Under the pieces are notes generated by a model. That model worked only from the letters and a program-made list of their open reading frames with translations. It was not told the origin of the DNA and made no database searches. Below, one piece after another: positions 17,037-25,387 of a stretch of 64,000 nt of DNA. Every line of letters begins with the position of its first letter. Position 1 is the first letter of the stretch. The stretch is from assembly GCA_039922875.1 (NCBI GenBank), contig JBDTDV010000008.1:77236-141235 (forward strand). The letters run 5' to 3'. A program made the position numbers and the translations under genes. Origin of the DNA: JBDTDV01 sp039922875 (lineage in GTDB: Bacteria; Actinomycetota; Actinomycetes; Actinomycetales; Microbacteriaceae).

Positions 17037-17070
17037 GCACAATGCTTGAAATTAGCTCAGCATATTGTGC
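17037..17070. promoter_or_regulatory. Inverted repeat, candidate Lrp operator
   Basis: The left arm GCACAATGCTTGA (17037-17049) is mirrored by TCAGCATATTGTGC (17057-17070), so GCACAAT and ATTGTGC face each other. It lies just upstream of the Lrp gene and in the control region of the bkd-type operon. AT-rich imperfect palindromes of this kind are typical Lrp sites. Confidence 0.6.
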
Positions 17071-17181
17071 GTACTGGCCGTTGTGCGTAGCGTCGGGTTA
17101 ACTTCAGGCAAGGATGCCCGAGCCGGTGACGGGCCACAAGCCACGGCCGGTACGATCGCAAAGAATTGGTTGCGTGCAACT

Positions 17182-18351
17182 GTGTTCAGTGAAATCGACA
17201 CCGCCCGATCGGTCGACACGACCGAATTCCGGGACAGAATCACACCGCCCGACAGCATCGACCAGCCGATGCGTTCGGGGGAGATCATTCAGCTGCTGAC
17301 CCCGGACGGGCAGCGACGGAAAAACTCCCAGTTCGATCCGTGGCTTCGCGATATCACCGGTGACGTGTTGGCCGACTTGTACGAGGACCACGTCGTCGCC
17401 CGCCGCATCGACACCGAGGCGACTGCCCTGCAACGCCAGGGCGAGTTGGGATTGTGGCCGCCGCTGATCGGGCAGGAGGCGGCGCAGATTGGTTCGGCCA
17501 GAGCGCTGCGTGATGACGATTTTGTGTTCAGCAGCTACCGGGAGAATGCTGTCGCGTACTGCAGGGGTGTCGACCTGACCGACATGATCCGGGTCTGGCG
17601 CGGCAACGCCCACTCCGGCTGGGATCCTTACGCGATCGGGATGGCACCACCCACCGTCATCATCGGCGCGCAGACTCTGCACGCCACCGGGTACGCGCTG
17701 GGCTGCAAGCGTGACGGGATCGATTCGGTTGCGATCGCGTACTTCGGCGACGGTGCCACCAGCCAGGGTGATGTGAACGAGGCCATGGTGTTCGCGGCCA
17801 GCTTCCAGGCTCCGGTGGTGTTCTTCTGCCAGAACAACCATTGGGCGATCTCCGAACCCGTCGGGTTGCAGGCGCGTCGGCCGATCGCCGACCGGGCGCC
17901 GGGGTTCGGAATTCCGAGCCTGCGGGTGGACGGCAACGACGTCCTCGCCGTGATGGCCGCGACTCGGATTGCACTGGATCGGGCGCGCAGTGGCGGCGGA
18001 CCGACCTTCATCGAAGCGGTTACCTACCGGATGGGTCCGCACACCACCTCGGATGACCCGACCCGGTACCGGGATCGAGCGGAGTTGGATGAGTGGGCGG
18101 CGAAAGATCCGATCATCCGGCTTGAGGCGCTGCTGAAGAACATCGGCGTTTTCACCGACGAACTGCGCGAATCCGTCGCCGCCAAGGCCGACCAGGTCGC
18201 CCGCGACGTGCGGGCTGGATGCCTGAGTCTGGATCCTCCGGAGCCGCTGACGGTTTTCGACCACGCCTACAGCACGCCGAACTCGTGGCTGGATCGGCAA
18301 AAGAGCCAGTACGCGGCGTACCTGGATTTCTATAGCGGGGGTGCACGGTGA
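17182..18351 (+). CDS. bkdA: Branched-chain 2-oxoacid dehydrogenase E1 component, alpha subunit
   Basis: Thiamine-diphosphate-dependent decarboxylase subunit acting on the 2-oxo acids of Leu, Ile and Val (or pyruvate). The ThDP motif GDGATSQGDVNEAM ... NNHWAIS is clear, with a preceding HATGYALG block. The start is uncertain: GTG 17182 gives 389 residues, the usual size. The frame stays open to 17065, and ATG 17269 would remove 29 more residues. The start of E1-beta overlaps its end. The assignment to branched-chain rather than pyruvate dehydrogenase rests on the following MCC/acyl-CoA genes. Confidence 0.88.
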   Translation: MFSEIDTARSVDTTEFRDRITPPDSIDQPMRSGEIIQLLTPDGQRRKNSQFDPWLRDITGDVLADLYEDHVVARRIDTEATALQRQGELGLWPPLIGQEAAQIGSARALRDDDFVFSSYRENAVAYCRGVDLTDMIRVWRGNAHSGWDPYAIGMAPPTVIIGAQTLHATGYALGCKRDGIDSVAIAYFGDGATSQGDVNEAMVFAASFQAPVVFFCQNNHWAISEPVGLQARRPIADRAPGFGIPSLRVDGNDVLAVMAATRIALDRARSGGGPTFIEAVTYRMGPHTTSDDPTRYRDRAELDEWAAKDPIIRLEALLKNIGVFTDELRESVAAKADQVARDVRAGCLSLDPPEPLTVFDHAYSTPNSWLDRQKSQYAAYLDFYSGGAR

Positions 18352-19403
18352 CGACGACGGTTGCGGCACGCGCGGAGCGCACCGACACGCAGCAGGCTAC
18401 GACGACGATGACCCTGGCAAAGGCGATCAACACCGGGCTGCGGAGCAGTCTGGCGCAGAACGAGAAGGTCGTCCTGCTCGGCGAGGACATCGGCCGCCTC
18501 GGCGGGGTATTCCGGGTCACCGATGGGTTGCAGCGAGAATTCGGCGCGGACCGGGTGATGGACACACCGCTGGCGGAGGCCGGGATCATTGGCACCGCGG
18601 TGGGACTGGCCTTCCGTGGCTACCGGCCGGTATGCGAGATTCAATTCGACGGGTTCATCTACCCCGGTTTCGACCAGATCGTGGCTCAGGTGGCCAAGCT
18701 GCACTACCGAACCGGAGGGATCGTGCGGATGCCGATCACCATCCGGGTGCCGTTCGGTGGCGGGATCGGCGCCGTCGAACATCACTCTGAATCGCCGGAA
18801 GCCTATTTCGCGCACACCTCAGGGCTGAGGGTGATTTCCTGCTCCAACCCACAGGACGCCCACACCATGATCCGGCAGGCGATCGACTGCGACGACCCGG
18901 TGCTCTTCTTCGAGCCCAAACGGCGGTACTGGGTCAAGGGGGAGGTCGACCAGAACATCACTGGCCAGACTCCGATGGAAAGCGCCAGAGTGGTTGTGCC
19001 GGGCAACGACGTCACCGTCGTGGCGTACGGGCCGCTGGTGATGACGGCAATGGATGCGGCAACGGCCGCCTCCGACGACGGCGTCAGCGTCGAGGTAATC
19101 GACCTCCGCTCGTTATCGCCGATCGACTTCGCGACGCTCACTGCGTCGGTGCGCAAGACCGGCCGCCTGGTGATCACGCATGAGGCGCAGCAGTTCGGTG
19201 GGCTCGGAGCCGAAATCGCCGCGAGTATCACGGAGCGGTCCTTCGAGTATCTCGAGGCGCCCCCAGTTCGGGTGACTGGATTTGACGTACCGTACCCTCC
19301 GGCGAAGCTGGAAGAGCACTTCATCCCTGACCTCGACCGTATTCTGGACGCCGTCGACCGGGTCATGGGCAACAGAAATTCGCTGACCGATTGGGGCAAC
19401 TGA
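18348..19403 (+). CDS. bkdB: Branched-chain 2-oxoacid dehydrogenase E1 component, beta subunit
   Basis: Completes the E1 heterotetramer. It is a transketolase-type pyrimidine-binding domain of 351 residues, with LGEDIGRLGGVFRVTDGL near the N-terminus, a C-terminal transketolase domain (VVAYGPLV ... VEVIDLRSLSPID), and THEAQQFGGLGAEIAASI. GTG 18348 overlaps the E1-alpha stop by 4 bp (GTGA). The E2 gene follows after 2 bp, so all three are one operon. Confidence 0.92.
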   Translation: MTTTVAARAERTDTQQATTTMTLAKAINTGLRSSLAQNEKVVLLGEDIGRLGGVFRVTDGLQREFGADRVMDTPLAEAGIIGTAVGLAFRGYRPVCEIQFDGFIYPGFDQIVAQVAKLHYRTGGIVRMPITIRVPFGGGIGAVEHHSESPEAYFAHTSGLRVISCSNPQDAHTMIRQAIDCDDPVLFFEPKRRYWVKGEVDQNITGQTPMESARVVVPGNDVTVVAYGPLVMTAMDAATAASDDGVSVEVIDLRSLSPIDFATLTASVRKTGRLVITHEAQQFGGLGAEIAASITERSFEYLEAPPVRVTGFDVPYPPAKLEEHFIPDLDRILDAVDRVMGNRNSLTDWGN

Positions 19404-19405
19404 GC

Positions 19406-20719
19406 ATGGGCGTCATCAAGGATTTCAAGCTTCCGGATCTCGGCGAGGGACTCACCGAGTCGGAGCTGGTGTCCTGGCACGTCGCGGTCGGCGACACGGT
19501 CCAGATGAATCAGATCATCGCGGAGGTCGAGACCGCCAAGGCGCTGGTGGAATTACCGGCTCCGTTTTCTGGCGTGATCTCCTCGCTCTACGTCGAACCC
19601 GGCACCACGGTCCAGGTCGGCGCCCCGATTATGGCGTTCGACGTGGATGAGCCATCGGCCGGTCCGGACGCGGCCCCGAAGCCGCCCGAGCGAAACGCGG
19701 TGCTGGTAGGGTATGGGCCGCCGGTAGAGACCGGCGATCGGCCGCGGCGCCGATCCCGGTCGGCAGCAGCCGAAGCGATACCCACAGCGGCTCCTGTCAC
19801 GATTGCCGAACGAGCCGAGCCCACGGTTTTATCCGCAGCACCAAAGGAGCGCCCGCGGTCCACGCCGCCGGTGCGAAAACTCGCTCGTGATCTGGGCGTC
19901 GACCTGACCGAGGTGACCGGCACCGGCCCCGCCGGGTTGATCACCCGGGATGATGTGCGCGCATTCGGCGCGGACGAGCCAGTCGGAATAGCACCCGGCC
20001 CGGCCACCTCGGCCGCGCAGCGCGAGACGCGGGCACCGATCCGCGGCGTGCGCAAACAGACCGCCGCGGCAATGGTGGCCAGTGCCTTCACCGCGCCGCA
20101 CGTGACCGAGTTTCTCACCGTCGATGTCACTCCCACCATCGACCTGCTGGCATCCTTGAAGGCCAGACGTGCCTTCGCCGACTACCGGATCACCATGCTC
20201 ACGATGGTCTGCAAGGCGATGTGCATCGCCGCCGCTCGCACGCCGTCGGTGAATTCGCACTGGGACGAGGCCGCGGGGGAGATTCTCACCCACGGCTACG
20301 TCAACCTCGGCATCGCGGTGGCCACCCCGCGCGGGCTGATGGTGCCGAACATCAAAGATGCCGACCGGCTGAGTCTGACCGAACTCTCGACCGCGATCGC
20401 GGCGCTCGCCGAGACGGCGCGCGCCGGAAAGACCACACCGGCCGATTTCAGCGGCGGCACGATGTCCCTGTCGAACGTCGGCGTGTTCGGGGTGGATGCC
20501 GGAACGCCGATCCTGAACCCGGGCGAGGCGGTGATCCTCGCGATCGGGGCGATCCGCAAATTGCCATGGGAATATCGTGATGAGGTCGCGTTGCGTCAGG
20601 TGATGACGATGAGCCTCTCCTTCGATCACCGGCTGGTCGACGGCGAACAAGGTTCCCGCTTCCTGACCGACGTCGGCGCGATTCTGGCGGACCCGGGTAT
20701 GGTGCTGACTATGGTGTGA
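19406..20719 (+). CDS. bkdC: Dihydrolipoamide acyltransferase (E2) of 2-oxoacid dehydrogenase complex
   Basis: Core of the complex; transfers the acyl group from lipoate to CoA. The 437 residues hold one lipoyl domain (1-80, lipoylated Lys45 in EVETAKALVEL), a Pro/Arg linker, a peripheral-subunit-binding domain (about 150-190, PPVRKLARDLGVDL), and the catalytic domain ending in DHRLVDGEQGSRF with His408. ATG 19406 is used, immediately after the E1-beta stop. No E3 (lpd) gene is in the window, so E3 must be shared from elsewhere. Confidence 0.93.
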   Translation: MGVIKDFKLPDLGEGLTESELVSWHVAVGDTVQMNQIIAEVETAKALVELPAPFSGVISSLYVEPGTTVQVGAPIMAFDVDEPSAGPDAAPKPPERNAVLVGYGPPVETGDRPRRRSRSAAAEAIPTAAPVTIAERAEPTVLSAAPKERPRSTPPVRKLARDLGVDLTEVTGTGPAGLITRDDVRAFGADEPVGIAPGPATSAAQRETRAPIRGVRKQTAAAMVASAFTAPHVTEFLTVDVTPTIDLLASLKARRAFADYRITMLTMVCKAMCIAAARTPSVNSHWDEAAGEILTHGYVNLGIAVATPRGLMVPNIKDADRLSLTELSTAIAALAETARAGKTTPADFSGGTMSLSNVGVFGVDAGTPILNPGEAVILAIGAIRKLPWEYRDEVALRQVMTMSLSFDHRLVDGEQGSRFLTDVGAILADPGMVLTMV

Positions 20720-20747
20720 GCCCAGGCCTGACGCCCGCTGCGACCAG

Positions 20748-21422
20748 TCAGTCGCGGGTGTCCTCGCGCGGCGCCATGAGTGCGGCTAGTGCCATCCGCT
20801 CCAAAATTTCCCGCACGGACTCCGAGGAGAGCGCCGGTTGCACCGGCTCCCGACCGTGAATTCGTGCACTGAACGGCGTCGAGTTGATCAGCCCAAAGGT
20901 CGCGTGCGCCGCGATCCGCAGGGATGCCGTGTCGATTTCTGGCCGTAGTCGGCCAAGCACCTGAACCCACAGCTCGACATAGCTGCGCTGCAGGACCCGA
21001 ACGGCGCGCCGGTCGGCGGTCGTGAGGTTGCCTAGATCCTGATCCTGGACCCGGATCACGTCGGGCTTGGCGGTAGCGAAGTCCACGTGGAACCGGACCA
21101 GAGCGCGCAACGCGGACTCATCATCCGATGCCTGTTCGACGACCGCCGCGCCACCCTGGGACAGGTCCTCGCTGACCCCGATCAGCAGCGCGGCCAGCAC
21201 CGCCTGCTTGCCGCGAAAATGCCGGTACACCGCGGGGCCGCTGACGCCGACGGCCGCTCCGAGGTCCTCAATCGAGACGCCATTGAAGCCGCGCTGGGCG
21301 AAGAGCTCGGCGGCGGCCTTAAGCAAGGATTCCCGGCGGCGAGCTTTCGCCGCGCTGCGTACCGTGGGCGGACGGCGCTGCGGTTGAGCCGCATCGGCGT
21401 CTGGGGTTACGGTGTCTGTCAC
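20748..21422 (-). CDS. TetR-family repressor next to acyl-CoA carboxylase operon
   Basis: DNA-binding regulator of 224 residues. The N-terminal HTH (NGVSIEDLGAAVGVSGPAVYRHFRGKQAV) and the long helical ligand domain are typical. The start is GTG 21422. It is divergent from the carboxylase gene across 126 bp with an inverted repeat. In M. tuberculosis a TetR protein (Rv2506) sits by the equivalent leucine-catabolism genes and represses them; the same role is inferred here. The ligand is probably an acyl-CoA. Confidence 0.88.
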   Translation of the reverse strand: MTDTVTPDADAAQPQRRPPTVRSAAKARRRESLLKAAAELFAQRGFNGVSIEDLGAAVGVSGPAVYRHFRGKQAVLAALLIGVSEDLSQGGAAVVEQASDDESALRALVRFHVDFATAKPDVIRVQDQDLGNLTTADRRAVRVLQRSYVELWVQVLGRLRPEIDTASLRIAAHATFGLINSTPFSARIHGREPVQPALSSESVREILERMALAALMAPREDTRD

Positions 21423-21455
21423 AGCTCGCCTCCCTGGCTTTGTCTGGACAAGTCG

Positions 21456-21481
21456 GTTAATAAGGAATAACCTGAATTAAC
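21456..21481. promoter_or_regulatory. Inverted repeat, candidate TetR operator
   Basis: GTTAAT (21456-21461) and ATTAAC (21476-21481) form a perfect dyad separated by 14 bases, in an unusually AT-rich patch between the divergent TetR and carboxylase genes. Confidence 0.5.
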
Positions 21482-21548
21482 AGTTACTCAACACTAACCT
21501 AAGGTCTACCCGAGACCAAGAAGCCCCGGCAACACGGAAAAGACATCG

Positions 21549-23153
21549 ATGCAGACTCTTGCAGCAGTGCACAGCGATTCAGCCGAATTTCGCGCCAACG
21601 AGGAAGCTCAACGCGCGCTGGTCGACGAGTTGCGGCAGCGGTTGGCGGTGGCCGCGGAGGGTGGCCCGCAACGCGCGCGCGACCGACACCTGGCCAGAGG
21701 AAAGCTGCTTCCGCGGGACCGGGTCGACCAGCTCTTGGACGATGGCAGCCCGTTTCTGGAGATCGCGCCATTGGCCGCTAACGGTCTGTACCACGATGAC
21801 GCACCCGGTGCTGGGCTGATTGCCGGGATCGGTCTGGTGCGCGGTCGCCACGTCATGGTCATCTGCAACGACGCGACGGTCAAGGGCGGCACCTACTACC
21901 CGCTGACCGTGAAGAAGCATTTGCGCGCGCAAGAAATCGCACTGGAGAATCGACTGCCCTGCGTCTATCTGGTCGACTCCGGTGGTGCGTTTCTGCCCAA
22001 GCAGGACGAGGTGTTCCCCGATCGCGAACACTTCGGCCGGATCTTCTACAACCAGGCGCGGATGTCGGCGGCAAAAATTCCCCAGATCGCCTGCGTGATG
22101 GGCTCATGCACCGCTGGTGGCGCCTACGTGCCGGCGATGAGCGATGAGACGGTGATCGTACGCGAGCAGGGCACCATCTTCCTCGGTGGGCCGCCGCTGG
22201 TGAAGGCGGCAATCGGCGAGATTGTCACCGCAGAGGAGCTTGGCGGTGGCGACCTGCACGCGCGCGTCTCCGGCGTTGCCGATTACCTGGCCGAAAATGA
22301 CAGCCACGCGCTGCAGATCGTCCGCGACATCATCGCCACGGTACCGGCCCCGGCTGCCGCCCCCTGGCCGATAGCGGAATGTCAAGACTCAATCGGATCC
22401 GGCAGCGACCTGTACGGGATCGTGCCGACCGATGTGCAGGGCCGGTATGACGTCTACGCGCTGATCTCCCGAATTGTGGACGGGGGGGAACTGCACGAGT
22501 TCAAGAGGGATTACGGCAGCACACTGGTGACCGGATTCGCCCGGCTGCACGGGCATCCAGTCGGAATCGTGGCCAACAACGGCGTGTTGTTCAGCGAATC
22601 GGCGCTGAAGGGGGCGCATTTCATCGAATTGTGTGACCAGCGCGGCATTCCGCTGGTGTTCCTGCAGAACATCTCCGGCTTCATGGTCGGCAAGGATTAC
22701 GAAGCCGGCGGGATCGCCAAGAACGGGGCGAAAATGGTCACCGCCGTCGCCACCACGCGCGTTCCGAAGCTGACCGTCGTCACCGGTGGCTCGTTCGGGG
22801 CGGGCAATTATTCGATGTGCGGCCGAGCGTACTCGCCGCGGTTCCTGTGGATGTGGCCGGCCAGCCGGATCTCGGTAATGGGCGGCGCGCAGGCATCCTC
22901 GGTACTGGCGACCATTCGCCGGGAACAGCTCGAACGCAAGGGCGAGGAATGGTCCGCCGAGGATGAGGCGGCGTTCAAAGCGCCTATCAGCGAGCAATAT
23001 GAGCAACAGGGCAGCCCGTACTACTCCACGGCGCGGTTGTGGGACGACGGGATCATCGACCCGGCGCAGACCCGTACCGTGCTCGGCCTTGCCCTCGACG
23101 TCTGCGCAAACGCGCCACTACCGGAGACCGCATTCGGCCTCTTCAGGATGTGA
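21549..23153 (+). CDS. Acyl-CoA carboxylase beta (carboxyltransferase) subunit, methylcrotonyl-CoA type
   Basis: Transfers carboxyl from carboxybiotin to an acyl-CoA, here most likely 3-methylcrotonyl-CoA from leucine. The 534-residue carboxyltransferase has GLVRGRHVMVICNDATVKGG, LVDSGGAFLPKQDEVFPD and MGSCTAGGAYVPAM blocks and a C-terminal GGSFGAGNYSMCGRAYSPRF block. The LPKQ(D/A)EVFPD region matches MCC-beta more than propionyl-CoA carboxylase. The biotin subunit gene starts 8 bp after its stop. Confidence 0.88.
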   Translation: MQTLAAVHSDSAEFRANEEAQRALVDELRQRLAVAAEGGPQRARDRHLARGKLLPRDRVDQLLDDGSPFLEIAPLAANGLYHDDAPGAGLIAGIGLVRGRHVMVICNDATVKGGTYYPLTVKKHLRAQEIALENRLPCVYLVDSGGAFLPKQDEVFPDREHFGRIFYNQARMSAAKIPQIACVMGSCTAGGAYVPAMSDETVIVREQGTIFLGGPPLVKAAIGEIVTAEELGGGDLHARVSGVADYLAENDSHALQIVRDIIATVPAPAAAPWPIAECQDSIGSGSDLYGIVPTDVQGRYDVYALISRIVDGGELHEFKRDYGSTLVTGFARLHGHPVGIVANNGVLFSESALKGAHFIELCDQRGIPLVFLQNISGFMVGKDYEAGGIAKNGAKMVTAVATTRVPKLTVVTGGSFGAGNYSMCGRAYSPRFLWMWPASRISVMGGAQASSVLATIRREQLERKGEEWSAEDEAAFKAPISEQYEQQGSPYYSTARLWDDGIIDPAQTRTVLGLALDVCANAPLPETAFGLFRM

Positions 23154-23161
23154 CAATTCCC

Positions 23162-23221
23162 ATGCAAACCGAACCCATGCAAACCGATCCCAAGCGGACG
23201 GAGCCGATGCAAACCGAGCCC
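23162..23221 (+). repeat. 15-bp repeat at the N-terminus of the biotin subunit
   Basis: Four 15-bp units, three starting ATGCAAACCGA and one diverged (AAGCGGACGGAGCCG), encode MQTEP, MQTDP, KRTEP, MQTEP ahead of the conserved biotin carboxylase domain. Confidence 0.75.
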
Positions 23222-25387
23222 ACACCGGCCGGAGCCGGCCGTTTCGGCACGGTCTTGGTGGCCAACCGAGGGGAGATCGCGTGTCGGGTGATTCGCACAC
23301 TTTCGGCCATGGGCATCCGCACGGTCGCGGTATACAGCGAAGCCGATTCCAACGCCAAACATGTGGCGCTGGCCGACCTGGCCATGTGCATCGGACCGGC
23401 CGCACCACAGCGGAGTTATCTCGATATTGGCTCCATCGTGGCAGCCGCAGTGGAGTGTGGCGCGGATGCAGTTCACCCCGGCTACGGGTTCCTCTCTGAG
23501 AACGCGGCGTTCGCGGCCGCCTGCCAGGCGAACGGCCTCGTGTTCATAGGTCCTGGCGTGGCCGCGCTGGAGGTGATGGGCGACAAGATCCGGGCGAAGA
23601 ACCATGTCGCCTCGCATGGCGTGCCCACCATCGCCGGCATCGCCCAACCAGGCCTGACCGACGCAGAACTCATCGAAGCCGCGACGGAGATCGGGTATCC
23701 GTTGCTGATCAAGCCGTCGGCCGGCGGCGGTGGCAAGGGCATGCAGACCGTGCTGCAGGCCGATCGGCTGCCAGAGGCGCTCAGCACGGCCCGACGTGTC
23801 GCGGCGTCGGCCTTCGGCGATGACACGCTGTTCATCGAACGGCTGATCGCGGCTCCGCGCCACATCGAGGTGCAGGTCCTGGCCGATAACTACGGCACCG
23901 TGATCCATCTTGGCGAGCGGGAGTGCTCCTTGCAGCGCCGGCACCAGAAGGTAATCGAGGAGGCGCCGTCGGCCTTGCTCGACGCACCGACCCGGGCCAG
24001 GATCGGTGCGGCGGCGTGCCGGGCGGCGGCGAGCGTCGACTATCGCGGCGCCGGCACGGTGGAGTTCTTGGTCTCCTCAGACGCGCCGGACGAATTCTTC
24101 TTCATGGAGATGAACACCCGACTGCAGGTGGAGCATCCGGTGACCGAAGCGGTGACCGGCATCGATTTGGTCGAATGGCAGGTGCGTATCGCCTCTGGCG
24201 AGAGGTTGAGTATCACCCAGGACGATGTCGTGCTGAATGGTCACGCGATCGAGGCGCGGGTGTACGCCGAGGACCCCGAGCGCGGTTTTCTGCCGACGGC
24301 CGGCACCGTGGTCGCGCTCAGAGAGCCGAGCGGAGACGGCATCCGGGTGGACAGCTCGATGATCCCAGGCCTCGTGATCGGCTCGCACTACGACCCCATG
24401 CTGGCCAAGACGATCGCCTGGGCCCCGACCAGGGAGCAGGCGATCACTCGCCTGGAGGCGGCGCTGGGCGACACCATAATCCTCGGGCTGAAGACCAACA
24501 TCGAGTACTTGCGGGCCCTCCTGGCCGACCCCGATGTGCGCTCCGGCGTGATGGACACCACCCTGATCGAACGCCGACTGCCGGATCTCGCGTTTCGGCA
24601 GGTCGATGACGCAATGCTGACCGCGGCCGCGCTGGTGCTGCACGAGGACCGGATCGACGCGGCTCGCTGGAACAACCCCGCCCGTATGCCCCGTCCGGGT
24701 GCACTCTGGCGGACCCCGAACGGGTGGCGGATGGGCTCGGAGCCATGCGCCAGCCGCTACACGCTCGCGGTGAGTGCGACCGAGTCGGTTCAGGTGAGCG
24801 TTCTCGGCGGCGCCGCGGCGGCGTCCGTACAGGTGGCACGCAATGAGGTGCCACCCGGCGCCGCGGCGAGCGGTGGCCCAGGGGCGTCGGTAGCCGCGCG
24901 GTTGCGCGCGGTGGCCGGGACGAGAGCGCCCGGTGAGCCGTTGCGGGTCGTTCTTGAGATCAATGGCGTGGCCCGGGTGCTGAATCTGTTCCGGGATGGC
25001 GATACCGTGTGGATCGGCGAAGCGGGCTTCACCTGCTCGGTGCGTCTGATCGGCCGCGCGGAGCGGGTCGCGGAGCAGCTGGCTGGGCTGGGTCGCGCCG
25101 ATGTTGCGCTCGTCCCCGATGTCCGTTCCCCGATGCCGGGAACCGTGGTCAGCGTAAATGCGGCCACCGGCGACCTGGTTGAGGTGGACGAGACACTGCT
25201 CATCGTGGAGGCGATGAAGATGGAGCACCGGCTGACGGCCAGCATCGACGGCCTGGTGCAGATCAATGTCAAAACAGGAGACCTGGTCAAACTCGACCAA
25301 ATCGTCGCCACCATCACTCCGGTGGCGGCAGCGCCGACCGAACGCCCCACGGGCAACCCCGTGCCGGCGAGCAAAGGAGCCCAATAG
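23162..25387 (+). CDS. Acyl-CoA carboxylase alpha subunit: biotin carboxylase with biotin carrier
   Basis: ATP-dependent carboxylation of protein-bound biotin. Order: biotin carboxylase domain (VLVANRGEIACRVIRT about 31-46, ATP-grasp loop KPSAGGGGKGM, EMNTRLQVEHPVTE), a linker/BT domain, and a BCCP domain with EAMKMEH, whose biotinyl Lys is about residue 686. Total 741 residues with the ATG at 23162. The N-terminus is odd: MQTEP-type pentapeptides encoded by 15-bp repeats give alternative starts at 23177 and 23207. It is co-transcribed with the beta subunit. The TAG overlaps the GTG of the dehydrogenase gene. Confidence 0.9.
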   Translation: MQTEPMQTDPKRTEPMQTEPTPAGAGRFGTVLVANRGEIACRVIRTLSAMGIRTVAVYSEADSNAKHVALADLAMCIGPAAPQRSYLDIGSIVAAAVECGADAVHPGYGFLSENAAFAAACQANGLVFIGPGVAALEVMGDKIRAKNHVASHGVPTIAGIAQPGLTDAELIEAATEIGYPLLIKPSAGGGGKGMQTVLQADRLPEALSTARRVAASAFGDDTLFIERLIAAPRHIEVQVLADNYGTVIHLGERECSLQRRHQKVIEEAPSALLDAPTRARIGAAACRAAASVDYRGAGTVEFLVSSDAPDEFFFMEMNTRLQVEHPVTEAVTGIDLVEWQVRIASGERLSITQDDVVLNGHAIEARVYAEDPERGFLPTAGTVVALREPSGDGIRVDSSMIPGLVIGSHYDPMLAKTIAWAPTREQAITRLEAALGDTIILGLKTNIEYLRALLADPDVRSGVMDTTLIERRLPDLAFRQVDDAMLTAAALVLHEDRIDAARWNNPARMPRPGALWRTPNGWRMGSEPCASRYTLAVSATESVQVSVLGGAAAASVQVARNEVPPGAAASGGPGASVAARLRAVAGTRAPGEPLRVVLEINGVARVLNLFRDGDTVWIGEAGFTCSVRLIGRAERVAEQLAGLGRADVALVPDVRSPMPGTVVSVNAATGDLVEVDETLLIVEAMKMEHRLTASIDGLVQINVKTGDLVKLDQIVATITPVAAAPTERPTGNPVPASKGAQ

